A DNA stretch of 64,000 nucleotides from Niveibacterium sp. 24ML (lineage in GTDB: Bacteria; Pseudomonadota; Gammaproteobacteria; Burkholderiales; Rhodocyclaceae): NCBI RefSeq assembly GCF_026586805.1, contig NZ_JAPFHA010000020.1, positions 1 through 64,000 of the forward strand, read 5' to 3'. The position numbers and the translations under genes were made by a program. The notes below the pieces were generated by a model. It did not search any database, had not been told where the DNA came from, and worked only from the letters and a program-made list of their open reading frames with translations. Below, in pieces: positions 1 to 8,926 of this stretch. Position 1 is the first letter of the stretch; each line of letters begins with the position of its first letter.

Positions 1-1
1 G

Positions 2-61
2 CTCGCCGAACGCTTCGCCGCTTTCGTCGCTTTGTCCGCGTCCGTTATTTGGCTGGCTTGA
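2..61 (+). CDS. Possible 3' end of a gene cut by the left edge
   Basis: Frame 2 is open from the window edge to a TGA at 59-61 and ends in an alanine-rich, hydrophobic stretch (about 19 residues finishing VIWLA). Frame 1 is also open until a stop near 80, so the frame choice is uncertain. Nothing can be said about function. The next gene on this strand starts about 600 bp downstream, and a terminator at 520-556 could end a transcript coming from here. Confidence 0.25.
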   Translation, partial: LAERFAAFVALSASVIWLA

Positions 62-519
62 TTGTCAACAGACCCTAAGCCCCCTCTTGCACCACCCGCC
101 CGGATCGGGGCGCAACGCCCCGATCGCAAGAACCGCAATTTCTGCACGCCCCGATTTTCGCTACCCCTTCTTCCCCCGCGACACTCCGCCGGGAGCAAAG
201 CTTTTGAGCCGCAGCCCAGTGCCGGAAACCTGTTTCGCCGCAATATCAATCAACAGCAATCCTGGTCAAGACTCGAGCCGATCGGAGGCAGAGTATTTGC
301 CCCAACGCGCACCCTGATGCACGGTCTCGAAGGAACCGAGAGGCGCCTCAAGCAAGCTCCCCCGAGCACTTGAAGCAGGCAAGCAGCAGTTGGCTAAACG
401 CCAAGGCTCGGACAAGCCAGCCTCAACACTCCCCCCTTCGGCGCCAGCTTGAACCGACATCCGGGCTTGTGCGGCGTACCGGAGACGTTACGCAAACTTT
501 TCATTACGCGCAGCCGTTG

Positions 520-556
520 GACCGGACGACCTCAGGGTCGCTCCGGTCAATTTTTT
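520..556 (+). terminator. Factor-independent terminator upstream of gspC
   Basis: A 12-nt arm (520-531) pairs with 536-548 across a four-base loop with one bulged C, and is followed by AA and a run of six T (551-556). It is oriented to stop plus-strand transcription just before the gsp promoter. No gene in the preceding 460 bp obviously needs it, so it ends either the left-edge gene, an unannotated small RNA, or a gsp leader. Confidence 0.8.
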
Positions 557-573
557 GTCGTTACAAAATTACA

Positions 574-601
574 TTGTCATTTTCCGCCGCAGCACTACAA
601 A
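574..601 (+). promoter_or_regulatory. Candidate sigma-70 promoter for the gsp operon
   Basis: TTGTCA at 574-579, a 16-bp spacer and TACAAA at 596-601, lying in the AT-rich pocket directly after the terminator and about 65 bp before the gspC start. The -10 is imperfect, so this is a candidate only. Confidence 0.4.
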
Positions 602-665
602 GTGACTGCAGGCTCGCGTAGGATTCGAGGGTTTTCGTCTCAAAGCAGACATAGGACCCACCGAA

Positions 666-1286
666 TTGACCCGCTACAAGATCCAAGGACTCCAGAAACT
701 GGCACCGGCAGCTGGCACCGGCTTGCTATGGATCTGCGCAATCGCACTTTGGGCATGGTTTGCTGCGGGTTGGTACTGGCGGCTTTCGGCGCCCTCACCT
801 GCGGCAGCGCCAAACCAGGTCGCCACTGACCCAAGCGTGGCCGCACGCGAAATCGCGACGCGCCACCTTTTCGGTGAAATCGTTGTCCAGACGCAGGAAG
901 TCGTTGCAAGTCGTTTCAATCTGATCGGCGTCGCAGCGCATTCGGCCAAGAGCCCTGGCTGGGCAATCATCGGTGAGAACGACAAACCCGCGCAGGGCTT
1001 CGTACAGGGTGACGAAATCGCCACTGGCGTAAAACTGGTGGCGGTACTTCCCGATGCGGTCGAGATTGAACGCGGCGGCAGCCGCGAACGAATTCCCCTG
1101 TCGTCCGCCGGACGCCAGACGGGTGGAACGCCTCCGGTCGGCGGTCCGCCGCAGCAATCCTATACAGGCAATCCGGCCGGCGGCCCCCCCGGCGGATTCA
1201 TCCCGCAACGGGGAGGCCCCGGTATGCCAGGCGAATCCACGCAGCCCGCGCCAAATGGCGCACAAGAAAACCAACCGACACAATGA
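666..1286 (+). CDS. gspC: Type II secretion system protein C (GspC)
   Basis: Inner-membrane GspC links the cytoplasmic platform of the type II secretion system to the outer-membrane secretin GspD. Residues about 17-40 form a single Trp-rich transmembrane segment, followed by a periplasmic homology region beginning with a motif reading RHLFG near residue 70. The last ~60 residues are Pro/Gly/Gln-rich and probably disordered. At 206 aa it has no PDZ or coiled-coil domain after the homology region, unlike longer enterobacterial GspC. The start is TTG at 666, chosen because AGGA lies at 651-654 and the next in-frame starts would remove the membrane anchor. It is the first gene of a twelve-gene operon and overlaps gspD by 4 bp. 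Confidence 0.88.
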   Translation: MTRYKIQGLQKLAPAAGTGLLWICAIALWAWFAAGWYWRLSAPSPAAAPNQVATDPSVAAREIATRHLFGEIVVQTQEVVASRFNLIGVAAHSAKSPGWAIIGENDKPAQGFVQGDEIATGVKLVAVLPDAVEIERGGSRERIPLSSAGRQTGGTPPVGGPPQQSYTGNPAGGPPGGFIPQRGGPGMPGESTQPAPNGAQENQPTQ

Positions 1287-3346
1287 CCCCTGCAATCACT
1301 CTCCGGCGTGCGCTGGCTGGCTGGCTTCTGGCCACGTCTGTTTTCTCCATGCATCAACCTGTGTTTGCACAAGACGGCGAAACAGTCGCTCTCAACTTCG
1401 TCAATGCCGACATCGACGCGGTGATCCGCGCCGTCAGCAAGATTACCGGCAAGAATTTCCTGGTCGATCCGCGCGTCAAGGGCACGCTGAACATCACCAC
1501 CCAGCAGCCGGTTCCCAAAGAGCTGACGTACCAGATCCTGTTGTCTGCGCTGCGCATGCAGGGCTACACCGCAGTCGAATCCAAAGGCGTCGTGAAGATC
1601 CTTCCGGAAGTCGACGCGAAGCTGCATGCGGTCCCCTCCGGGCGCCAGCTCAACGCCACCGGCGATCGCATCGTCACCCAGGTATTCCAGATCCGTCATG
1701 AGTCGGCCGCTCAGCTGATTCCGGTCGTGCGGCCACTCGTCTCGCCCAACAACACGGTGACCGCCTACCCTGGCAACAACACCTTGATCGTGACCGACTA
1801 TGCCGAGAACATCGCCCGCGTCGGGCAGGTTCTTGCGTCGATCGATGTGCCACAAGGCGACATTCGCGTGATTCCGGTCAAGCATGCCTCGGCCCTCGAC
1901 ATGGCCACCACGATCAATCGTCTGGTGGGTGACGTGGCGGGCGCTGGTGCTGGCCAGGACGCAAGCCAGCGAATCACCGTGCAAGCAGACAGCCGGACGA
2001 ACAGCTTGCTCGTCCGGAGCGACAACCCGTCAAAACTCGCCACGGTACGCCAGCTGGTCAACACGCTCGATCAGCCCGGCGCAGCCGGCAATATCCGGGT
2101 GGTGTTCCTGAAGAATGCCGAAGCGGTGAAGATCGCACAAACGCTGCGTGCGATCATGTCGGGCGACACTTCAGGCGGAAACGCCGCTGCGGCGACAGCC
2201 CCCCAAGGCGGCAACGCACCCGGCACACAACAGACCTCGGCAACCGGCACCACCGCCAGCGGCGGCGGCATGATCCAGGCCGACCCGACCACCAACACCC
2301 TGATCATCACGGCGCCCGAGCCGGTCTACAACAATCTGCGCAAGGTGATCGACCAGCTCGACCGGCGCCGCGCGCAGGTCTACGTTGAAGCGCTGATTGC
2401 CGAGATGAGCTCCGACAACGGCGCGGAATTCGGCGTGCAGTGGTTCGCGGGTGAAAAGCCCAGCGCCGACGGCCGATTCGTTGGCGGCGGCACCAATTTC
2501 ACCGGGGCGACCCCCTCACTGCTCGGGGCCTCGACCAAGACCGAAAGCCTGCTCGGCGCGGGCCTCAACGTGCTGGTCGGTTCGGGCACCGTCAACATTC
2601 CCGGCATCGGTGAAATCCTGAACCTGCAGGTGCTGGCGCGCTTCCTTGAGACCCAGAACAAGGCCAACATCCTGTCGACGCCGACACTGCTGACGCTCGA
2701 CAACGAAGAGGCGAAGATCGTCGTCGCCGAGAACCTGCCCTTCCTCACCGGGCAGTACAGCAACACAGGGGGCGGCTCCACGCCGACGAACCCGTTCCAG
2801 ACGATCGAACGCAAGGACGTCGGCCTGACGCTCAAGATCAAGCCGCAGATCTCGGAAGGCGGGGCAATTCGCCTGCTGATCTCGGAAGAGAACTCGACGG
2901 TCAAGAGCAACACCGCTGCGGGGCCGACGACGAAGAAGCGCTCGATCGACACCAACGTGATTGTGGATGACGGCGCGATCGTGGCGCTGGGTGGCCTGAT
3001 CCAGGACGAATCGCAGGACGGTGCCGACAAGGTACCCTTCCTCGGCAACATTCCGGTCGTTGGCAGCCTGTTCCGCTACGACACCCGCTCGCGGAAGAAA
3101 ACCAATCTCGTCGTCTTCCTGCGCCCGAAGATCGTTCGCAGCGACAGCGATACTCGTGCGTTCACTAACGAGCGCTACGAAGAGATCCTGGGCCTGCAAC
3201 GGCAACCGGGTACGACCCGCAACTATCTGATGCCCGATCACGGCCCGGAACCGCAGTTGCCGCCGATGAACGCCCAAGCCGTCAAATCGGTTACGGGCAC
3301 GCCGCCGGCAGACCAGCAACCCGCAGGGACCGACGCCAAGCCATGA
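1283..3346 (+). CDS. gspD: Type II secretion system secretin GspD
   Basis: Forms the outer-membrane channel of the type II secretion system. Residues 1-30 are a Sec signal peptide ending around VFAQ. An N0 domain (about 35-105) and three N1-N3 repeats follow, with a long Gly/Ala/Ser/Thr-rich insert (about residues 293-330) inside the third. The secretin core runs from about 375 to 610 and holds the family signature VALGGLIQ near residue 570 and the VPFLG motif. The C-terminus is Pro/Gln-rich, with no obvious pilotin-binding S-domain. Length 687 aa is normal. It starts at ATG overlapping the gspC stop and itself overlaps gspE by 4 bp, indicating translational coupling. Confidence 0.97.
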   Translation: MTPAITLRRALAGWLLATSVFSMHQPVFAQDGETVALNFVNADIDAVIRAVSKITGKNFLVDPRVKGTLNITTQQPVPKELTYQILLSALRMQGYTAVESKGVVKILPEVDAKLHAVPSGRQLNATGDRIVTQVFQIRHESAAQLIPVVRPLVSPNNTVTAYPGNNTLIVTDYAENIARVGQVLASIDVPQGDIRVIPVKHASALDMATTINRLVGDVAGAGAGQDASQRITVQADSRTNSLLVRSDNPSKLATVRQLVNTLDQPGAAGNIRVVFLKNAEAVKIAQTLRAIMSGDTSGGNAAAATAPQGGNAPGTQQTSATGTTASGGGMIQADPTTNTLIITAPEPVYNNLRKVIDQLDRRRAQVYVEALIAEMSSDNGAEFGVQWFAGEKPSADGRFVGGGTNFTGATPSLLGASTKTESLLGAGLNVLVGSGTVNIPGIGEILNLQVLARFLETQNKANILSTPTLLTLDNEEAKIVVAENLPFLTGQYSNTGGGSTPTNPFQTIERKDVGLTLKIKPQISEGGAIRLLISEENSTVKSNTAAGPTTKKRSIDTNVIVDDGAIVALGGLIQDESQDGADKVPFLGNIPVVGSLFRYDTRSRKKTNLVVFLRPKIVRSDSDTRAFTNERYEEILGLQRQPGTTRNYLMPDHGPEPQLPPMNAQAVKSVTGTPPADQQPAGTDAKP

Positions 3347-4815
3347 GTACGCTCCCCAGCCGGCTCCCCTACGCCTTCGCGCGGGCGCACGGCGTGCTGC
3401 TTGGCGAAGTGGCCGATGAGTTCGCGGAAGTGGTTGCGCGTGAAGACGCCAACCCGGCGGCCCTGGCCGAAGTGCGCCGCCTTGCGGCGCGCCCGCTCAG
3501 GATCAACTCGATCGGGCGCAGCGCGTTCGAAGCTCGCCTGTCTGAAACCTACAGTCAGGGCGAAAGCAACGCGGCCGAAGTCGCTGCCGACGTCGGTCAG
3601 GACATCGACGTTTCGCAGCTCATGCAAGAGCTCCCGCCGGTGGAAGACCTGCTCGAGGCGGAAGACGACGCGCCGATCATCCGCATGATCAATGCGCTGC
3701 TGACCCAGGCGGTACGTGAGCGCGCGTCAGACATCCATATCGAGCCCTACGAAACCTACTCGGTAGTGCGTTTGCGGCGCGATGGCGTGCTGGTCGAGAT
3801 CGCACGCCCGCATCGCGCCCTGCATGCGGCGATGTCCTCGCGCATCAAGATCATGGCCAATCTGGATATCGCCGAAAAGCGGCTGCCGCAAGACGGCCGC
3901 ATCGGCGTTCGGCTCGCCGGCCGCCAGATCGATGTGCGGGTCTCAACCCTGCCCACCTCGCACGGTGAGCGGATCGTGCTGCGCCTGCTCGACAAGGACG
4001 CCACCCAGTTCGGCCTCAACGCGCTTGGCATGGCCGATGGCACCCGCAAGGCCTTCAACAGCATCCTGTCGCAGCCGCACGGGATCCTGCTGGTAACCGG
4101 CCCGACCGGTTCGGGCAAAACCACCACGCTCTACGCCGCACTGCGCACGCTTGATGGCCGCACGCTCAACATCGTCACGGTCGAAGACCCGGTTGAATAC
4201 GACCTTGCCGGGGTCGGTCAGATCCAGGTCAATGCCCGCATCGACCTCACCTTCGCGCGTGCCCTGCGTTCGATCCTGCGGCAAGACCCGGACGTCATCA
4301 TGATCGGCGAAATCCGCGACCTCGAAACCGCGCAGATCGCAGTTCAAGCCTCGCTCACCGGCCACATGGTGCTGGCCACGCTGCACACCAACGACGCACC
4401 ATCCGCAGTGACCCGCCTGATCGACATGGGTGTCGAGCCCTTCCTGCTTGCCTCCACGCTGCGCGGCGTGCTGGCGCAGCGCCTGGTCCGCAAGCTCTGC
4501 CCGAAATGCCGCGAGTCCCGCCCCGCCGATGAAGCGGATCGGCTCACCGTCGGCGAAGGTTGCCCTCCGGTGTTATGGCATGCGAAGGGATGCAGCGCGT
4601 GCGGCAACACCGGCTATGCCGGGCGTACCGGGGTGTATGAGATGCTGACGGTGGACGATGCGGTGCAAAGGCTCATCCATGATCGCGTGTCGGAGAACGA
4701 ACTTCGTAGCGCCGCACGCCACAACGGCCTGAACACGCTTCGCGAAGACGGCCTGCGCTTGCTGGCCGAAGGCACCACGTCGGCGGAAGAGTTGCTCCGC
4801 GTGACGCGCGACTGA
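3343..4815 (+). CDS. gspE: Type II secretion system ATPase GspE
   Basis: Cytoplasmic hexameric ATPase that powers pseudopilus assembly. The Walker A motif GPTGSGKT is at residues 253-260, with the Asp box IMIGEIRD and His box LATLHTND downstream. Two CxxC pairs (Cys 386/389 and 417/420) form the zinc-binding CM domain that is diagnostic of GspE/PilB. The N-terminal GspL-binding domain is present but short, giving 490 aa. It overlaps gspD by 4 bp and lies 10 bp before gspF. The domain set appears complete and functional. Confidence 0.97.
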   Translation: MSTLPSRLPYAFARAHGVLLGEVADEFAEVVAREDANPAALAEVRRLAARPLRINSIGRSAFEARLSETYSQGESNAAEVAADVGQDIDVSQLMQELPPVEDLLEAEDDAPIIRMINALLTQAVRERASDIHIEPYETYSVVRLRRDGVLVEIARPHRALHAAMSSRIKIMANLDIAEKRLPQDGRIGVRLAGRQIDVRVSTLPTSHGERIVLRLLDKDATQFGLNALGMADGTRKAFNSILSQPHGILLVTGPTGSGKTTTLYAALRTLDGRTLNIVTVEDPVEYDLAGVGQIQVNARIDLTFARALRSILRQDPDVIMIGEIRDLETAQIAVQASLTGHMVLATLHTNDAPSAVTRLIDMGVEPFLLASTLRGVLAQRLVRKLCPKCRESRPADEADRLTVGEGCPPVLWHAKGCSACGNTGYAGRTGVYEMLTVDDAVQRLIHDRVSENELRSAARHNGLNTLREDGLRLLAEGTTSAEELLRVTRD

Positions 4816-4825
4816 GGCCCACTCG

Positions 4826-6028
4826 ATGGCAGCCTTCCAGTACCGCGCGGTCGACGCGGACGGCCGCAACATCAACGGCATCATCGAGGCGGACAGCGCG
4901 CGTTCAGCGCGCACCCAGCTGCGCGAGCGCGGCCTCTTCCCGCTTGAAGTGGCCGCCAGCGGCAGCAAGAAAAGCGGGCTCGGTTCAACCCGCAAGCTGC
5001 GCGAGTCAGAGCTCGTGCTGCTGACACGCCAGTGGGCCGCATTGCTCACTTCGGGTCTGACGGTGGAACAAGCACTATCAGCCTTGGGCGAACAGGCGGA
5101 ACGTGAGAACACACGGCAGGTACTCGCCGGCGTGCGCAGCGAAATCCTCGGTGGTTACTCATTGCGCGCAGCGCTCGATCGCCACGCGACTTCCTTCCCG
5201 ACGATCTACCGCGCGTCAGTCGCCGCGGGTGAAAAATCTGGCGAACTGGCCAAGGTGATGAACCAGTTGGCCGAGTACCTCGAACGGCGCGACGACCTGC
5301 GTCGCAAGACGCTGCAAGCTCTGATCTACCCGGCCATCGTCGCCGCCGTCGCGCTGATGGTGGTGATCGGCCTGCTCACCTATGTCGTACCGCAAGTGGT
5401 CGGGGTGTTTGCCAGCGGCAAGCAGCAACTGCCCTTGCTCACCCGCAGCCTCATCGTGGTGTCCGACTTCCTGCGTGGCTGGGGCTGGTTGCTCGCGCTC
5501 GCAATCGCCGGTGGCATTTTCGCTTTGCGGCAATCCTTGCGTGAAGACGCTGTGCGCCGCAAGTGGGACACTTGGCTGCTGGGCCTGCCCTTGATCGGGC
5601 GCCATCTTCGAACGCTCGACACCACACGTTTTGCCAGCACCCTGGCGATCCTCGTCGGCAGTGGCGTGCCGCTGTTGGCTGCGCTGGACGCGGGCCGCCA
5701 GGTGGTCGTGCGCCTGCCCTTGCGCGAAGCAATCTCGCAAGCAGCCGACCGGGTACGCGAGGGCATGAGCCTGTCGCGCGCGCTCGGTGCCACACGGCGC
5801 TTTCCGCCCTTGCTGACGCACATGATTGCCAGCGGCGAAGCAACCGGCCAGCTCGACTCCATGCTTGAACGCGCCGCCCACCTGCAACAGGGCGAACTGG
5901 AAACCCGCACGGCGGTGCTGACCAGCCTGCTTGAGCCTCTGCTGCTGCTGATGATGGGCGGAATGGTGCTGATCATCGTGCTCGCTGTGATGCAACCCAT
6001 CATCGAGATCAACACACTGCTCAAGTAG
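4826..6028 (+). CDS. gspF: Type II secretion system inner-membrane platform protein GspF
   Basis: Polytopic platform protein that couples GspE to pseudopilin assembly. It has the N-terminal motif FQYRAVDADG typical of GspF, two tandem T2SSF cytoplasmic helical domains (about residues 68-190 and 270-390), and three membrane segments near 170-195, 215-235 and 365-392. At 400 aa it is full length. It lies directly between gspE and gspG in the operon. Confidence 0.96.
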   Translation: MAAFQYRAVDADGRNINGIIEADSARSARTQLRERGLFPLEVAASGSKKSGLGSTRKLRESELVLLTRQWAALLTSGLTVEQALSALGEQAERENTRQVLAGVRSEILGGYSLRAALDRHATSFPTIYRASVAAGEKSGELAKVMNQLAEYLERRDDLRRKTLQALIYPAIVAAVALMVVIGLLTYVVPQVVGVFASGKQQLPLLTRSLIVVSDFLRGWGWLLALAIAGGIFALRQSLREDAVRRKWDTWLLGLPLIGRHLRTLDTTRFASTLAILVGSGVPLLAALDAGRQVVVRLPLREAISQAADRVREGMSLSRALGATRRFPPLLTHMIASGEATGQLDSMLERAAHLQQGELETRTAVLTSLLEPLLLLMMGGMVLIIVLAVMQPIIEINTLLK

Positions 6029-6098
6029 GCCCTTGCCAGGTATCGCGCCCGCCACCGCGCTTGAATCGCCAATCACTTTCATACTCACGAGGACGCTC

Positions 6099-6530
6099 AT
6101 GCCCCTTACTGCAAAACCCCGCGCCTCCGGCTTCACCTTGATCGAGGTGATGGTTGTCATCGTCATTCTCGGCGTGCTGGCCGCGCTGATCGTACCCAAA
6201 GTCATGGGACGCCCGGACGAAGCGCGCGCCGTTGCGGCGCGACAGGACATCGCCGCCATTTCGCAGGCACTCAAGCTCTACAAACTCGACAACCGCCGCT
6301 ACCCGACGACCGAACAAGGCCTGCAGGCGCTGGTCGAAAAACCGAGCGTCGCGCCGGTGCCGGACAACTGGAAGAGCTACCTCGACAAGCTGCCCAAAGA
6401 CCCCTGGAACAGCCCGTACCAGTACCTTTCGCCCGGCGTGCACGGCGAGTACGACGTGTTCAGCTTCGGCGCCGACACGCAAGCTGGCGGCGAAGGCGCG
6501 GATGCCGATATCGGCAACTGGGCACTCTGA
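6099..6530 (+). CDS. gspG: Major pseudopilin GspG
   Basis: Major subunit of the type II pseudopilus. The prepilin leader is short and basic; cleavage is expected after Gly11, leaving Phe at +1 and the conserved Glu at +5 (FTLIE). The hydrophobic helix follows, then the GspG core with the DPWNSPYQY region and the C-terminal Asp-rich calcium loop (GADADIGNW). I start it at ATG 6099, with CGAGGA at 6088-6093, rather than at an upstream in-frame TTG at 6033 that would add an unlikely 22-residue extension. The product is 143 aa. Confidence 0.95.
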   Translation: MPLTAKPRASGFTLIEVMVVIVILGVLAALIVPKVMGRPDEARAVAARQDIAAISQALKLYKLDNRRYPTTEQGLQALVEKPSVAPVPDNWKSYLDKLPKDPWNSPYQYLSPGVHGEYDVFSFGADTQAGGEGADADIGNWAL

Positions 6531-6536
6531 CCCATC

Positions 6537-7052
6537 TTGAAAAACCCAGGCACCTCCCTCACCCGCGCTCGCCGCGCTCGGGGCTTCACCTTGATCGAGG
6601 TGATGGTGGTGCTCGTCGTGCTCGCAATCACCGCTTCGGCGGTGACGTTTAGCATTGAAGGCATGTCTCGGCGCGACAACGAACGGGAAGTCGACCGCCT
6701 CCGGCTGGTGCTGGAAGCCGCCGGCGAGCGCGCTGCCGTCAGCGGCACGCCGATTGCCGCCGAATTCCTGCCCGGGCGATACCGCTTCAGCACGCTCGAC
6801 ACAGAAGGCAAATGGCGCCCGGTGAGCGAGGGCAATTCTCTCGCCGAGCGCAGCCTGCCCGAGGGCTTCTTGTGGGTGAGCATCAAGCTGCGCGGCAAGC
6901 CCGCCACCTCCGAGCCACCACTCGTTTTCGGCGCCGAAATGCCGGATTTCGAACTGCGCCTGCGCACGCCCGAAGGTGAGCGGCTGTACCGCTCGCGCCC
7001 CGGCGGCGAAGTGGTGCTCGAACGCATCCTCGCGACGGACCAAGCCTCATGA
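6537..7052 (+). CDS. gspH: Minor pseudopilin GspH
   Basis: Minor pseudopilin of the type II system. A basic leader ends at Gly16 followed by FTLIEVMVVLVVLA, then a beta-rich domain with the GspH features (EFLPGRYRF, and a Leu-Arg-rich C-terminal strand). The start is TTG at 6537, 6 bp after the gspG stop, with no clear ribosome binding site, so expression probably depends on coupling to gspG. 171 aa. It overlaps gspI by 4 bp. Confidence 0.88.
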   Translation: MKNPGTSLTRARRARGFTLIEVMVVLVVLAITASAVTFSIEGMSRRDNEREVDRLRLVLEAAGERAAVSGTPIAAEFLPGRYRFSTLDTEGKWRPVSEGNSLAERSLPEGFLWVSIKLRGKPATSEPPLVFGAEMPDFELRLRTPEGERLYRSRPGGEVVLERILATDQAS

Positions 7053-7420
7053 CGCGCAGCCGGGGGTTCACGCTGCTTGAGGTGCTGGTCGCGCTGGCGA
7101 TTCTGGCCGTCGTGCTGTCGGCCGGATTCCGCGCGGTGGGCCTGGCAACCGGCAGCGCCAACGATCTGCGCGAACGCCTCATCGCCGACTGGGTGGCGCA
7201 GGATCGCCTCGCCGAACACCGTGCCATGGGGCGCTTTCTCGAACCCGGCGTCAATGAAGGCAGTGTGACGCAGGCCGGGCGAGAGTTCCGCTGGCGCGAA
7301 GAAGTGAAGGCTACCCCGAACGCACTGTTCCGCCGCATCGACATCAAGGTGTCGCTGGCGGGCGAAGGCGATCATGCGCTCTCGCAACTGAGCGGCTTTC
7401 TGGTAAGGCCCTTGCGATGA
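7049..7420 (+). CDS. gspI: Minor pseudopilin GspI
   Basis: Small pseudopilin (123 aa) of the tip complex. The leader MTRSRG is followed by FTLLEVLVALAILA and a short globular domain containing the RLAEHRAMG stretch seen in GspI. It overlaps both neighbours by 4 bp (ATGA), consistent with coupled, stoichiometric synthesis with gspH and gspJ. Confidence 0.9.
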   Translation: MTRSRGFTLLEVLVALAILAVVLSAGFRAVGLATGSANDLRERLIADWVAQDRLAEHRAMGRFLEPGVNEGSVTQAGREFRWREEVKATPNALFRRIDIKVSLAGEGDHALSQLSGFLVRPLR

Positions 7421-7998
7421 GGCCGCAGCGCGCAAAGCGTGAGCAGGGCCTCACGCTGATCGAAGTGATGGTCGCAATCGCGATCTTTGCGGTGCTGGGC
7501 GTGCTTTCGTACCGAGCCGTCAGCGCGATGATCGCGACGCGGGATCGGATGGAATCCGAGTACGCGCGCTGGCGCCAGCTCGCGCGCGTGATGCAACTGA
7601 TCGAGAACGATCTGACGCAACTGGCGCCGCGGCCACAGCGCGCAGCCGGGCAGTCGCAAGGGGCGCTCACGCTGGTGCGCGGCGGCACCATGGAGCAATT
7701 GCAACTGGTCCGCCACGACGGCAGCAATGGCGGCGTCGAACAACGGACCTGGCATGTCGAAGACGGCACCTTGCTGCTGACACGCCAACGCGCCGATGGC
7801 AGCAACGGCGCCGGCAGCAGCGATGCCATGCTCGATGGCGTGAAAACACTCACCTGGCGCTTCCTGAGCGCCGACGGCAAGGAATTCGACAACTGGCCGC
7901 AAGGGCCGAACCAGGCTGGCCAGTTGCCGGCCGCGGTGCGCATGCAACTGGAGCTCAATGATGCCGGCAAACTGTCGCGTCTCTTTGCCCTCCACTAA
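7417..7998 (+). CDS. gspJ: Minor pseudopilin GspJ
   Basis: Minor pseudopilin of the GspI-J-K tip complex. The leader ends at Gly11; the mature protein would begin with Leu rather than Phe (LTLIEVMVAI) but keeps Glu at +5. The domain has the GspJ features AVSAMIATRDR and an RTWHVEDGTLLL strand. 193 aa. Its 3' end overlaps the 5' end of gspK by about 40 bp, much longer than the other overlaps in the operon. Confidence 0.92.
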   Translation: MRPQRAKREQGLTLIEVMVAIAIFAVLGVLSYRAVSAMIATRDRMESEYARWRQLARVMQLIENDLTQLAPRPQRAAGQSQGALTLVRGGTMEQLQLVRHDGSNGGVEQRTWHVEDGTLLLTRQRADGSNGAGSSDAMLDGVKTLTWRFLSADGKEFDNWPQGPNQAGQLPAAVRMQLELNDAGKLSRLFALH

Positions 7999-8926
7999 GC
8001 GGCCACAGCGCGGCGTCGCCGTGATCATGGCCATGCTCACCGTAGCTCTGGTGGCAGCCATCGCGGCCTCGGTGGTGGCGTCATTCGGCTTTGCGGTTGA
8101 AAGCCTTTCCGGCCGACACGATCTGGCCCAGGCCCGCTGGCTTGCGCGGGGTGCCGTGGATTGGGCGCGCAACGTGCTCGCCGACGACGCACGCACCACG
8201 AGCGATGTCGATCACCTTGGCGAAACCTGGGCGGTCAAGGTGCCCCCCACGCCGGTGGACGAAGGCGAGGTCAGCGGCGATATCGAAGACCTCTCCGGCC
8301 GCTTCAACCTCAACAACCTTGCGTGGAACGGCGCCGCGGACGAAGACGCAATCAAGCAGTTCGCCAAGCTGCTGGAGCTCAGCGGCGAAACCCCGCAGGA
8401 TGCAAAAGCCAAGTCCATCATCCTCGCGCGCTGGCTTGACGTGGATCTGGAAGACGCCAGCGCCTACCCGCCCGGCGCCGACGGCGCGCCGGCCCCACAG
8501 CCGCTCAATCAGGCACTGGTGAGCGTTGATGAGCTCGCCGGCGTGCCGGGCTTCAATGCCGCAATGCTTGAGCGCCTGCGTCCCTTTGTCACCGCCCTGC
8601 CCACCCAGCAAGGGCGCACACTCATCAACGTGAATACCGCCAGCGCCGAAGTGCTGTCCGCCACCATCGATAACGTCAGCCTCGACCGCGCGCGGGCGAT
8701 GGTGTCCAGCCGCAGCACGGCCTGGTTCAAGAACATCGAAGACTTCAACGCACGGCAGAACCTCACCCTTGACCCATCGCGTTTCGCCTGCAAGAGCATC
8801 TACTTTCTGGCCGCTGGCCGCGCGCATTTCGGCGGCGCAACAACGCGCATGCAAGTCTTGCTGGCGCGTGGCGCAAACCCAAACAATGGCAATTGGCCGG
8901 AAATCATCTGGCAGAAAATCCTATGA
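7961..8926 (+). CDS. gspK: Minor pseudopilin GspK
   Basis: Largest minor pseudopilin, caps the pseudopilus tip. After a basic leader ending QRG the mature protein begins VAVIM: Glu+5 is replaced, which is the known GspK exception. The large alpha domain with the SGRFNLNNL motif and helix-hairpin-helix-like repeats follows. Two adjacent ATG codons (7958 and 7961) are possible. GGAG at 7950-7953 is better spaced for 7961, and TTG 7985 is a third option. The gene starts inside gspJ. About 321 aa, normal for the family. Confidence 0.9.
   Translation: MPANCRVSLPSTKRPQRGVAVIMAMLTVALVAAIAASVVASFGFAVESLSGRHDLAQARWLARGAVDWARNVLADDARTTSDVDHLGETWAVKVPPTPVDEGEVSGDIEDLSGRFNLNNLAWNGAADEDAIKQFAKLLELSGETPQDAKAKSIILARWLDVDLEDASAYPPGADGAPAPQPLNQALVSVDELAGVPGFNAAMLERLRPFVTALPTQQGRTLINVNTASAEVLSATIDNVSLDRARAMVSSRSTAWFKNIEDFNARQNLTLDPSRFACKSIYFLAAGRAHFGGATTRMQVLLARGANPNNGNWPEIIWQKIL

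Larger units (their letters stand above)
62..665. other. Non-coding stretch upstream of gspC
   Basis: About 600 bp with no convincing gene. Open frames on both strands are short, proline/arginine/serine-rich and lack ribosome binding sites. Two elements stand out: a strong terminator hairpin at 520-556 and a possible sigma-70 promoter at 574-601. The composition changes to AT-rich only around 545-600, as expected for the gsp promoter. No tRNA or recognisable riboswitch was seen. Confidence 0.6.

Noticed and set aside
62-460. Short open frames before gspC on both strands
   Set aside because: Low-complexity Pro/Arg/Ser translations, no ribosome binding site, no match in character to known proteins.
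7958-7998. The long gspJ/gspK overlap as a possible frameshift
   Set aside because: Both proteins have complete, family-typical ends and starts, so the overlap is genuine.
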